From Erythrophleum ivorense (Eukaryota; Streptophyta; Magnoliopsida; Fabales; Fabaceae), in contig JAIUCV010000003.1 of the NCBI GenBank assembly GCA_026724425.1, forward strand, positions 65,029,088 through 65,093,087: a DNA stretch of 64,000 nt, written 5' to 3'. The position numbers and the translations under genes were made by a program. Shown here one piece after another: positions 50,901-63,612 of the stretch (its first letter is position 1; each line of letters starts with the position of its first letter). Under the pieces are notes generated by a model. The model was not told the origin of the DNA, searched no databases, and was given only the letters and a program-made list of their open reading frames with translations.

Positions 50901-52607
50901 TTAGACACTCATAAGTATATTACTCCTATGCTTTTGTGAAACTGCATGTCCATATGCACCATCTAGTATGCCTTTTCCTTTGAAGGTTGAGCTGATCCCC
51001 ATCTTTCTCTCTCTCAAAATCTATATCCCATCACCTAAATTTAGTTGTTGTATGATCACCAAATCAGTCCTCACCCTTAAGACCCAAATGCACACACATC
51101 AAGCCACTTTGCACAGTGGACACTAAAGGTCGAGATCACTCACCATTTGAAACAGCGCTTCTTAGACTGAGATTTCAGCTCAATCTCTCCTCATCTCACA
51201 TCCTTGTCCTCGTTCATTTTAAGCTCTTTTGTGATAATTTGTTCTGTTTTAAGCTTGAGTTTTCTGGGAATTGGTTTGTTTGGGGTCCTGCCCTTTTTTC
51301 CTATACTGGTGTTATTTGACAGAGATCTCAGTCTTAAACAATTTGAGTTTGTTTATTGCTGCTTTAATGTGGATTGACTACACCTAATTGAACCAAACTG
51401 AACACTGACCTCCAAGAGGCTCAGTTCGGTTCAGTCTTCTAGGTTGACAGGTCCTGCTCTTGCTCAGTTTGCAAAGATAAACAACTGACATGTTCAGTTA
51501 GTAGTGTCAAAACTGACTGAACTTAACTGGTGAACAATGAACACCCCTAAGGAGGTTCAAACGTTCAATTATGTGATTTCAAAATTTTCTGGGATACAAC
51601 TTGAAAGAAACTGGGTTTGGTGGCTTATCTTAAAATAGCTTGACAGCCTAATTTGAGAAAGAAAAGTGGGGGTGGAGTGGAGAGAAAAGATTTAAAACTT
51701 AGAGGTTTTAACTTATATGATGTCCTTAATTATCATTTTTGTCAAAGCTTTAGTCACGGAGGCCAATATCAATAAATGTTAGTTTAATTATAATTGGGAT
51801 GCTTGTTTAAAATTTTTTTATTCTAGTTGCATAAATGAGCACTTTAAGTTCATGTATGTTTATTGTAGTTGCATAAATGTGTTGTTTCTTTATCCCATAG
51901 TTAGCAGAAAAGAAGAAACAAAAATGTAGTCATATATTTCACATTCTTATACCTTCAAGATGAAGAAGTATTATGTGTATAAGGACATTTATTCTTATTA
52001 CATTAATATGTGTTTATAATCTAATGTAGGTTCTGGACAGGGGGGAAAAGATAGAGCTTCTGGTAGACAAGACTGAGAATCTTCATCACCAGGTTAGTGT
52101 GTATTAGTGTGTCTGTGGATCTGCCTGTCTTTTAGTGCTTCGATGGTGCAGGTTTATCTATATTCTTGCTCAGGGGAATATGTGAGTATTTTGGTTTACT
52201 TGAATATTTCCATTAGTTTCTGCAGAATTTCTTGTATTGCTTTGATGCTCAAGGACTGATGTAGAACAGTAAAACAGTCTCGATATTTAATGACACCCTG
52301 GTTCTTATGACTAGAGGACACCTGGCTGCTGGTTAAAAAATAAAATGAAAGGGGAAAACAGAATTAGAGTCATTTATTTCCTGATTCCCGTTGTAACTGA
52401 AGTGTATAATATGCTTTTTTGCCTTGTCTTTTGAGGAGAAAAATAATTTTGTTTCAGGCACAAGACTTCAGAAATTCAGGGACCAAAATCCGTCGGAAAA
52501 TGTGGTTACAAAATATGAAGATCAAGCTGATTGTATTGGGAATTTTGATTGCACTTATCCTCATAATCGTCCTGTCTGTCTGTCATGGGTTCAACTGTGG
52601 AAAATAA
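47980..52607 (+). CDS. VAMP72: Vesicle-associated membrane protein, VAMP721/722 type R-SNARE (5 exons, 221 aa)
   Basis: Exons: 47980-48169, 49962-50103, 50181-50301, 52030-52092, 52458-52607; all GT-AG, sum 222 codons. VAMP72 proteins are R-SNAREs of secretory vesicles and the trans-Golgi network. They pair with plasma-membrane syntaxins (SYP1 group) and SNAP33 in exocytosis, cell-plate formation and defence secretion. Residues 1-110 are the longin domain (MSQKPLIYAFVSRGTLILADY, TYCVVADESIGRQVPMAFL). Residues about 127-187 are the SNARE coiled coil ([36 protein letters not shown]), with the zero-layer arginine at R155. Residues 195-214 are the C-terminal membrane anchor (KLIVLGILIALILIIVLSVC), followed by a seven-residue lumenal tail HGFNCGK. 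Family length is about 219-221 aa. The 4-way choice VAMP721/722/724/726 cannot be settled here; the tail favours 721/722. Confidence 0.95.
48739..48759. repeat. (GA)n microsatellite in VAMP72 intron 1
   Basis: About ten GA dinucleotides in the first intron of the VAMP72 gene. Confidence 0.85.
50740..51555. mobile_element. Possible hAT-type non-autonomous element in VAMP72 intron 3
   Basis: The block differs in composition from the rest of the intron. At its right end it carries tgaacacccctaa (51541-51553), the reverse complement of the TTAGGGGTGTTCA-type ends common in plant hAT elements. Repeated aaccaaac/ggttcggttcag words occur near both sides. The left terminus is not resolved. A T10G12 tract (50812-50833) lies inside. 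Confidence 0.35.
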
Positions 52608-53855
52608 GCACTATTCTCCTTGGAACATTTTATCTTGTTATCTGAAACATTTTGCGATTATGTACGAGGGAAAATATCAAATGTATGTCATGACTCTGTA
52701 TGTAGTAAAGTTAGCTAGTCCCATATAATGGTGTCTTCCTGCTAGTAACTAGATCTTACAATATGATGGAAGAATGCTTTTACAAATGTGAAATTTTCTG
52801 TTAAACTTTTCCTTCCATTCTCTTTATTCATTTTGTAAATATTCTTGCTTCTCAATTATCTGTTTCATCAAATAGTTAGTACACCTTATTCAGAAGGAAG
52901 ATGGATCTAGAATCCTAGCAGAATATAAGTTTAATTGAAGTCGTGATATGAGAAGATTGACATTCTTAGCTAGACTTAGTCAAGTAGTTTGCAAAGCATA
53001 AATAAATCAAGTAAATCATGAAGAAATATTTAAGTACGCTATGTAAGTTTTTCTAAAATTTGTGTTAGATATGTTATTTGGTCTTTACGTCAAGTTCTAT
53101 GACAAGTCTAAAGCATGCAAACTCCAACTTGCCATGGTATTGTCAAGCCAGGATTGCTTGCTGCAACCATAATATATTCCATGCTTGACTTGGCACCAAC
53201 ATAATTTATAGCATTCCTTCTAAAGGTTTTAAATTGAATTAAAAGGCTAACTATGTATCTTATTTCTTCAAATTATCAACAATCAGAAATAGCATCTCCA
53301 TTCTTAATATATTTTTGGTCTCTTGTGCTTTAAATGATTCCGGCGTCTTTCATTGTTGACCCCAAAATCTGGAGCCTTTAGCTTCAAGTGTCAAAGATTA
53401 TCATGGAATGGGAAATAATTAATAATAAGCTCATTAGGAGTGCTATAAAGATCTCACATAAAATTATATCAAGTGAATAATTTTTTTTTAAGTAAATTAT
53501 TCGTGCTGAGCAATAAAAATTATTCACTTGTCATTTGAAAAAAAAATTGCGAAAGCAAACACATCAGTAGTGACGTGGAATTTGTTGGAATTCCAACAAA
53601 ATACGTTTGTTTTTCATCTAGTTCATTTTAAAACCACGGTCCCGTTTTCATCTTTTGCTTAAGATGTGTCCATCTTCTACCAAAAAAAACAAAAAGAGGT
53701 ATGTCCATCTAATCCAAGACTCTTCCTTGGAGCCCAAGTTTTATAAGTTTGAGTCCAGTATTTAAAGACCCATGTTAAGCATCAACACATGTTCAATGTT
53801 GGGTTAGATTTCGCTTGAGTCAGGACCCTTATTTCCTTAATGAAAAATAGAGTAA
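52608..53855. other. VAMP72 3' region and following intergenic DNA
   Basis: The first few hundred bases after the stop are probably 3' untranslated region. Beyond them I recognise no gene. Confidence 0.4.
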
Positions 53856-53859
53856 ATAA

Positions 53860-54310
53860 ACAATTTAGACCATCAAATATCACTCTTTTCTTAATTTAAT
53901 CATCTCATAAAGCTTTTCAATTAGTCTTTAAAAAATTACTCTAATCTTAATTTGGGCATTCAAAGATGAAGCATTTCAATTTAATCTTTCAAATAGATTT
54001 ATCCAATTAAAATGGTCTCTCAATTAAATATAAACGAGATCTCACATGGCTCTTAACTAATAATAAAGACTTGCTCAAGTGTCTTCAATATAAAAACATG
54101 CTAGATTTCAATGTATCAGAAAATCACAACTACTTCTTGAAGAGACTCTTTTGAGTAGGGAAAAATAGTTAGGTGATTAACTTTAGAGACTTTTTCATTG
54201 GAGGACCAAATTAAAATGTGAGTGATCTTTTATACATTAAACTAAAAAAAATTATCTTGCTGGACCAAATTAAAAAAAAAACATTTTAAAGATTAAATTA
54301 TTAATTTTTT
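53860..54310. mobile_element. Possible inverted-repeat element with 'ggaccaaatt' style subrepeats
   Basis: The left part repeats ttaatttaatc/ttaatttgg with ctttcaaa words. The right part carries their complements (ggaccaaattaaaa twice, aaagattaaatta). It resembles the subrepeat elements at 46504-47475 in style, but is more decayed. Confidence 0.35.
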
Positions 54311-54729
54311 ATGAAAATATTGAATTCTTTTATCGATAATTATTTTTCCTTTTGTTCCCTTCAAAAAGAAACAAAGGAAACTTTCTTCCCCCTTGCCCCC
54401 AAAAAACAAAGGGGGGAAAACTCCCATGTTAGTTTTGAATCCAAAAATAAAGAGGGGTTTTCTCTACTTAAATATATTTTAATGAACCCAAAAAACAAAG
54501 TAAGATTTTGAGGCCAGCCATATCCTTTTTATATTATGTTTCGTGTAGATGCTGCATGCTAAAATCTGTGTCAATGACCTAATAGCTTACATGGTTGGCA
54601 CAGCATCAGTAAGTGAGCTTAAATGTTAAAAGATCTGATATTTATCCATACTCTTTCTCATGCCCTAGTTCCAAAGCCTTGACTTTCTTTGAATTTAAGG
54701 GGGAAAAAAAGGGCCCTTTTGTAACCATG

Positions 54730-54760
<31 letters not shown>

Positions 54761-56984
54761 CCTTTTTCCCTTTACCTCATTCATTTCAACTTTTGGCTCT
54801 CTGTCATGGCAAACTTGTTACTTGTTGGTTTAGCTGCAGTTTAAGATCTGGCACTTTTTCATGCCTCTGTATATTGAAGATTTTGAATCCCATTTTGTTC
54901 TTATTTCATTGAATTGAAAACTCTTTGATTGCTGCAATTTTATCCTATCAATTTAGATAATTTTACTGAGCTCGAGAAGAGTCTTCTCTTCCTGTTTAAA
55001 TATGGTTTTAAATTTATAGTTATTGTTCTTGTTATGTACACAGTTTGGTTGGCACATTAATTTTTTTACCAAATTGAATTACTTCAATTGTATATGTACC
55101 CAAACAAATGTAGATCAAATTCACGTTAAGCATTTATAACATTAATTACTACATCAGTCCTTTTTTATTCCCGAACAATTTGAAAGCAGGCAAGCTATTT
55201 ACTTCAAATTAATGGCATGGCGTACCAGAAATAATGGATGCTTACCAATAAAAAATTATTAAAAAAATAATTGAGTAAGAAATCCTTTGCGTCAACTTAA
55301 GAATATATTAACTGCTGCTAAAATCATCCGACTTTTTCTTTAGAAAGTAATAAAAAACCCTATAAGTCTTAAGGCTTGAAGAACAAAAGAAAGGTACAGG
55401 CATGAAAAGTTATATTTCAAATATAACCTTATAATCAACCATTGTAAGCTTTTATATGATATTGTAATTAAATGAGCAAGGTTCAATCTTCAACCAAGGG
55501 AAAAGTCTAAATTCAAATGTGAACTTCCATTTGTTACATCCTTTATTGATGATGTCCAAAGTAAATATCTAGGGAAGAAAACATTTATTAGGAAAAAACA
55601 AACCTGCTAATTATGACTTGTCATCATTTTCAAATTTGTCATGAGCAGTGACTCTGAATTATTTTCCTATTAATTTAATTTCCATTAAGGTAATGGCTTA
55701 CCTCCATCTAAAGCTCCAATTTTAGATAAATTCAATTTATTAAAATAAGTAAGCAAAATTAATCCTGAATTGACATATTAATTGTCAGAACTATAGGTAT
55801 ATGCCTCATTGAAAAGTATACTTAAAATATGTTTATACGTCTAATTAATATTTATATTAATTTAAATAAATTTAATAACTTTATAACTTACCACTCTTCA
55901 ACTAATCTAATGGTTATCATGTCCAAGAAAGAGATGAATTTGAATTTTGTAGCTGGTAACAAATTTGAGAAATTAATACGTGCTTATGTGTATTATTTAT
56001 CCATCCATCATCATGGATAATAAACTAAAATGATTTTTAGAAAGTCAAGATGTTTTGTTCACCTATAGGCTGCTTCACGGGTAATGTAAGGCCAAGAAGA
56101 AAAACTGAAGATGGTTGCAGAAGTTAGCACGAGACTGGAGAGATGAGATAATAGTCTTATCTAATCGTAGTTACACATAATTATATTACTAAAGAACAAA
56201 TTCAAGAACGAGAAAAAAAAAAAATTAAAGAACATCAATTCAGGCGGCAGTTTAATTATTTAAAGGCACATTGGATCAGCAGAGAGAGAGAGATATATAT
56301 ATATATATATATATAATATTTAATTGTCATTGTCTTCTCATTAATCAACGTTTCACCTAACATGAGTGGGTTTTGATGATCTAAATGCATGATTTGATTT
56401 GATTCTTTTCTTCTAAATTAGGTTATATGAGCTTGTTAAGTATGCACATATGACAATTACAATAAAATAGACACAAGTTGTGAGAAGGGTCAAGCATATC
56501 AAAATGGTTTCAAATCAATTTTTTTTAAAAAAAAAAATAAAACATGGTGCAGTTATTGAAAATGACTTATTAATTGCCTCCCCATGCATGTTTTTGCTTC
56601 TAAATTACTGTGTTCTTGTCGTTGTTTACCTGAAATGACAGGTCCAATTGCAATTTTTTTCTTTAATATCTTTGAAGATTTTTGGGTGAATATAGAGATA
56701 GATATAGCACAAGCAGGCCAAAACTAATCAATTGTGCTTGTTGGGTAAAAAGCACTAATAAATATATTTGTCGCCTGAAAGGTGCTTTTTTATGTAGGAC
56801 CAAATCAAATATATTAAACAGATAAAAACTATGAAACCCCATCTTTTTTAGGTATTGAATGATGATCTCTTCGGTTTGATTTTTTTTCTTTCTTGAATTG
56901 TCATCTCAATAACTGTTTATTAGACTATAATTAATAAAAAAATTAAGTAAATTTCATTTATAATTTTTTATGAAAAAGAAAAAA
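54311..56984. other. Intergenic DNA without a recognised gene
   Basis: It contains (AT)n tracts at about 54736-54760 and 56292-56316, preceded in the second case by GAGAGA. Short open frames here are low in complexity and unlike known proteins. Confidence 0.45.
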
Positions 56985-57555
56985 AGGAATTTTCAACCCT
57001 TTAATTTTATCTTAAGTTTCACTTTTATCTCTTAATTTCATTTTATTTTAATTTGATCCTTAACTTTATTTTATATTTCACTTTTATCTCTTAACTTTAT
57101 TTTATTTTAATTTAGTTTTTTAACTGTATTTTAAGTTTTATTTTATTTCCTTAATTTTATTTTGTTTCAATTTAATTCTTTATTTTTAAAAAATTAATCA
57201 AATATTTCATTTTCTCTATGGTCAAGTTAATATGCTTAAAAGAAAAAATTTGTGTGACTCTTTAGTAACTTAACTCCAATAAACTTTCTATCAAACAACT
57301 TGGTAGTGCTAGAGAAATAAACAAGTTTTAGTAAATTTTGTACATTGAAAAATTAAATTAGAGCAAAATAAACTTAAAAGATAAAAGTTAGTTAGGAGAC
57401 TACTTTGGAACAAAATAAAATTGAGAGAAAAAAATGAAACTTAAGATAAAGTTATAAAATAAAATTGAAAAAAAAAAGTTAAAAAGACAAAAATAAAATT
57501 TTAAATAAAGTTAAGAGATCATAGATGTATTTTAACTCCAAAAAAATCAGGAGTA
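56985..57555. mobile_element. Foldback element with 'cttaactttattttaagtttc' subrepeats
   Basis: The left arm consists of several degenerate units around ctttaattttatcttaagtt / tcacttttatctcttaa (about 57000-57180). The right arm (about 57335-57550) carries the reverse complements (gaaacttaagataaagtt, aaagttaagagatca). The centre is unique sequence. No coding capacity. Confidence 0.6.
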
Positions 57556-60500
57556 AATACATACTTATATTTTGTTTATAACAAATTAATTTAATTTACT
57601 TATTTTTTAAAAAATGAATTTCTCTGAAAATCTGTCTTGTTCAACATTATCTCCTAAAAGGGTTGTAATATAAAAGCATTTAAGGAGTTGAGTTTCCTTA
57701 ATTTTTCCATCAAAGACAAAGGAACCAATTAAACAATTATTTTTAGCAATTTAGTTTTGATGAGATTCATAAGTACAAGCAGATGACACCCATAAGTATG
57801 CCTTGTCATTTTGCCTCACAACAAGAAGATGAAAGCAATTACAATTTTCAAGGGATATTAATTGATTTATATATATATATATATATATATATATCAAAAA
57901 CTTTTACCTCAACGAAAAGTTGCATTTGCATCATACAAAACCATTAAATGTTGCTCATATCATGTGAAGAGTTTCCTCCTCTGTTAAATATTATAGTCTA
58001 CGTACTCACCTCCTTTATTTTTTTGGGTTTGTTATAACAACATTAATTAATAATTTAAAATTAAAACGTTGGCAAAATGAAAAAGTTTCTAGATTTAGAT
58101 TTTTTTCTTGTTTAGAATCATTAGATTAATCACTTTCACTTTCGGCCTCTGTGAAATCAAGAATGAATTAGCATATACATACATTGTACATTTACAATCG
58201 CAAGCATCTTAATCAATTGCTTCCTAGCTAGCTACACCATGTTTATGACAATTGAAAGTTTGTATATCATAAAGAAAGGATATCTACAACAACTTTTTCT
58301 TTCAACAGATTGAGTTGTTTATTATTAAACGTAATTTGAGATTTTCACTCTAGTTTTTTTAATAAAATCACTTTAGTATTTTTAAATATTAAATTAAAAA
58401 TCTTAAGATGCCTCTAATTAATAATATAAAAATTAAACTTCTTAAAAGATAGAAACTTCCACATAAATTACTCAACAAGAAATTAACATGACCCTTTGTA
58501 CTCTTCCACATAGATTCTCATATATATATATATATATATATGATATAGTCAACTTGACCTAATTAAACAATAAGTACCCTCTAATTGCATTACTATATAT
58601 ATGAAACGTATTAATATTAAACTTCTAATTACGCATGCAGGCCATGTGGTGGCCTTATGTAATGCTAACAACACGCTAATTATGTGATCAAACAAATAAT
58701 TAAAGCCCTAGATTAGTTTATGTAAGAAATAGACGTATACAATTAGTTGGGAGATAGCTTATTAACCCTTAAAAAAAATTAGTGTGGTGCTGTTTTGATG
58801 GGTTTTCACTTGTAAAACACACGTATATTAAATCATATCAACTTCATCACTAAAGCCAAAGGAGTACTCTACCACGAGTTAGAAAAATTGATTTCCAACT
58901 CAAAAAGGGGAAAGAAAAAAGAGAAGCAACCACCCATCTACGTCACTATAAGAGATTGATGTAAAAGATATTGGTTCACACACCCTCTACGATATGTGGC
59001 TGCATATATAATAGTGTCGCTAAAGTATGTGACTCACGACAACTATGAAAGGATTATTATTATCGTTAACTATTATTTATTCAAAAACATATAGAATACT
59101 TACAAATTCCTCCCCAGATCGTGCTCATCCAGCAGCCTCCATTAGAGAAACTCCAAGAAAATGACGCACCCTAATTTCCATCAGTTTGGTTCTCATTTAT
59201 GGCTTTACTTTTGCCATATTGTCTGGGCAATTCAAATCTAGCTCCACTTGAATTCCACTTGATTTGTCAATGAAATTTAATAATGCACATATTTCTTTTT
59301 CATATTAATATGTGATAGTAACGATATATAGATACAATTATCCTTGACCATTTTTATTATAAAAGATATTTACAATACGTCGGTCAATAGTTTAAATATA
59401 ATATCGTTTTTAAATTATAAAATAATATCATTTACACATCTTTAAATTTATAACTGGTCATGTTAATTATATTGGTATTTATATATATGAATTTGATATA
59501 AAAAAAGTTTAAATAAAAACAAGGAAAAGAAAATAAATCATTCTCATCATCTATCCATATTTCCATATAAAGCTGTGGCTGTTTTGAAATTGTAGCTAAA
59601 TATACGCGTGAAGGACCAAACACTGATGAATTGTCCTTCAAAAGAAAGAAAGAGTCCAAAGATGATAATTGACAAATATTTTCAAATGTCCAATCATAAT
59701 TCTTGTCCTGCCACTAGGTTGGAATTGATTTGTTTGACAAATACGATAAGGTAATTGTCTGCAAGAAACTTCTGGGAAAAAAAGCAGGTTTATACATCAT
59801 GGTTATCATCATCATCGTTTTGGACTAAAGCTTTCAAGAAAAATGAGTCAAATTAACACGTAGAGAAAATGTTCGAGGACGACAACCATGGGACACCAGA
59901 ACATGATTTGAAATAAAAAAAAAAAGCAAAATTAATTAATTAATTAATTCATCAGCAGGGACCTTATAACAGTATGGGTAATTTCAAAATCAAATCTGTC
60001 ACTACCCCACAAACATTGAAAGAGGTAGCTAGTTAGCGGTGATTTTAGTAGGGACAAAGGAACTTGTCACATGGGGCTATGTACAATTCTTTCAAGATAG
60101 TACATGAAAGCATTTTATGACTAAGTTGAAAGAGGATGTGAGTAGTTATATCAGCTATTTGTTCTTTTCCTTCTCCTGGATTTTACCTTGGTCCTGCAGC
60201 ATTTAATGATGATTCATGAAGCGTCTACATGCAGCTTCTCAAACAAAAACGCAACAAAATTATTTGGTTGTTCACATTGCGTTAAGTTTTATATATAATT
60301 TAAAATTTCAAAATTTTTTTATTACAATTAACGATGTGCCCAATTGTACAGAATAATTTTTTAATTTTGAAAGTTCAATCTCTATCAATCAGATAAATTT
60401 GAGATTTAATTTTTAGAATATTATTAAGAAGATAAATTTTATAGCACAGTATATGATAAATTTATGTTAACCACAGTTCTAACTTATACTAACTAAAAAT

Positions 60501-62477
60501 AATAATAAAATTATTCATTCTTTTTTCCTGCTGCATGCACATAGATATAATGTCTCTAAGGCTAGCTATCTTCAATGGTAGATTAGTAGGCATCGCATTT
60601 GTGTTTAATTAGCCATACTTATTGCTACAGTGAATGTGAATCCATTGAAATAATCTTGGGAAGATTCTAGCTACTAACCAAGTTAGTGGAAGGAAGTGGC
60701 TAGGAAGGTTATAGGAATTAATGAATATTGTCTATGATTCATATTTAAATCTCACAGATTCATGGCACAAGTACAATGGTTTGTTTTTATGTGCACAATT
60801 ATTGAATCACATGGATATTTACCAATTTTTTATATTTTTTTCTTTCTCCACCTTTGGACAAAACAAAACTAGGCATAAATTAAGGAAGGCCATGATTAAA
60901 TAATTGAGATCTGATCTTTTCTCTGAAGCAAGACAGCAAAACAGATACCAAACAAATCATCCATCCCTTCATTGAACTAAAATTAATTAGTATTTTTCCC
61001 CTCAATTAGGGTTTCTTTCTTTGTACTCAGCTTTGCATTATTATATGTGGAAAAAACATACATGAGACTTTTCTGATTGTTATTTTAATATATTGGTGAA
61101 CATCTTCATTGCTTATGATCATAATTATGAATATAAAAAAAAAGATTGAACTCTTGGACAGGTTTGATCATGTGAAAGCAATGAAGATTTCTGTACTGCA
61201 CTTAATATAGAATTAACTTTAGATTAAAGTAATCTATAATGTTTAAGGCAGTGTCAATGAATAAGACACAATGGGGTCAAATCACTTAATCTCGATCAGG
61301 TATTGGAATTAAAATAATCAGATGACCTGTTTTCTTTTTCCTATTAGGTTAATAATCACCCACATTAAGAATCCAAAACCTTAGGTTTTTTTTTTGTGGG
61401 GCGCTCTTTGATATCTCCTTTTGCCTTTTTTGTTTGGGGCTATAAAAGCATGGGCACTTTATAATTTGCTTCCGTTTAACTATAATTGAGATACCCACTT
61501 CAAATGCTATATATCTAGCTCCAAATTTCCACCGACTAATTGATCCACTTTCAAACCAATGTTGGTTTCACAATATCTCATGCTCAGTGAAAATTTTTAA
61601 TTTTAATGGGGCTTAGGAAAGAAGAAAATCAAATGCTAGCTTTACTTAAAGTAGAATTACAACCAAAAATATTAATCTTTTACATAAAAAACCCTCATCA
61701 CTCAAAATAAAAATTTATAAAATATTATATCCAACCTTGTCACTCTTTTTTAAATATGTCATTTTAATGAGTAGTTTGACCATAATTATTTTTCTTAAGA
61801 CAAGTCAAGACACTAAAAACATTAATAATAGCCAGCTACTTCTCCATCACAGTTCTTTCTGAAAATTTAATTTTAAAAAAATATTATTAAAAAAATAAAA
61901 GTGCAATCAAACAGATATTTATCATGGACATTGATAGTAAAACTTGAGGATAAAAATAAACCAAAAAAAGAGAGAGAAGAAACTACAAGACTACTTCAAG
62001 ATTATAACCAAAACACAAGGAAATTTCACCCACCTTCTCTCGCATCTTTTCTATACGCGGTTCATAACTTTGACAACTTTTTGAATCATCAAAGGATCTT
62101 CCACACTGGTTGGCATGTAAATTCAACCTTTTAAAGATATGAAAGATAAAGCGAAACAGCAATTGTTTATTATACTCAATATGCTGCCTCTTCAAAAGCA
62201 ATCTAGAAATATTATTGGAAGCTAAAAGGAAAATCTAAACAACGTTTTATGGCCAATTGGGAAAGTCATGAGCGAGCTTTCCACGTTAATAATGATATGG
62301 ACATCCAAATAATAGACATCAATTTCCAAAACAAATGGTATTTCGTGTCAGTAATGTCCATATTTGAAGTCCACATGTAACAAGCAAATGCAACCAAAAC
62401 TGTCTCTACAGTTAGGTTTGAGCTGTCATTATAAAGGACAAGTTCACTTCAGCATCTCATGTCCACGTACACGTTTA

Positions 62478-62511
<34 letters not shown>

Positions 62512-62999
62512 TAGGGTTGTACTCACACTTTGTTCAAAATTTAGTTCTCTTTTGAATAATCTTAAGATCACGTTTTCTTATATTGGCTTCATATATTTAA
62601 AATCTTATTTATAAAATACTTATAATTATTAAAAACAGATATAATTATTTTTTTTCAACAAATAGATATACATACATACACGTTTTAAGCCTATAATTTC
62701 TTTGTTTTTTTTTTGTTGGGGGGGAGGGGGGGAGTGAAATTGAACGCTGCACTTATCTTCATCAGATTTCCAGCACACCAAGATTGGCCCTAGGTCTGCC
62801 TTGGTGTAATCAACTGAATTACTGAGTAGGCAGCATCCATAAGAGATTGCAGAATTATTTAAAAAAAGAAAAGTCAATGTTTTGATCAAGGTCATTATCT
62901 ATAGTATAATCTACTTTATCTAGATGTGTACTTTCTTTTACGTACAAGGACTTTTTATGCTTTCTTTTTTTATTTTTTTTTAAGAAAAGAAAAAAGCAT
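57556..62999. other. Intergenic DNA without a recognised gene
   Basis: It contains (AT)n tracts at about 57869-57894, 58518-58541 and 62481-62508, a TTAA tandem at 59931-59950, and a T/G tract at 62705-62732. None of the short frames shows a domain, and no splice-linked series of conserved segments could be assembled on either strand. Confidence 0.45.
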
Positions 63000-63569
63000 T
63001 GGGCGTCTTTCATTGTTGATGCACGATACCTTTGTTTTCTTCCAAGGTGGTTAAAGGTTAAGCATAGCAAGTTTTGAAGGTATCCATGATATGATGGAAG
63101 CAAGCAATAATAGAGGACAAAAAAGTTTAAAATATATCTTATTTATAATTAATTAACTAATTAATTAATTAATTAATTAATTAAACATAAAATATGTATA
63201 TATATATACGTGTATGTGTGTAAAATATTTTTAATATAATTAAGACATTTTTGACATATTTATGTATATTTTTATAATTAATTTTATTTATTTATATTTT
63301 ATAAATGGAGCCGAAAAAGAAAGAAAAGAAAAGAATGACGATGATGGAGAGGTGAATATGGGAATCAATCTGTGTACGTTTATGTTCTCTCTCTTTTTTG
63401 GGTGGCCACTCCTTTTCTTTTATCTTCCATCTCCATAACTTTTTGTTTATTGTGCGTGCTTGTGAGGGAATATTTAAGAACTGGAAAAATTGTTATTAGA
63501 TGGCTTGGAAGTCACATAGTGGGATGACAGGACCTTTTTATTCAACATCGCTACTAGTTCATATATATC

Positions 63570-63612
<43 letters not shown>

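Noticed and set aside
54549..54612. gatgctg ... cagcatc inverted words, first suspected as a miR172-like precursor
   Set aside because: The pairing ends after seven bases and neither the miRNA nor its star sequence is present.
59432..59659. Minus-strand frame with MDSFFLLKDNSSVF
   Set aside because: Isolated, AT-driven composition at the C-terminal end, no neighbouring exons.
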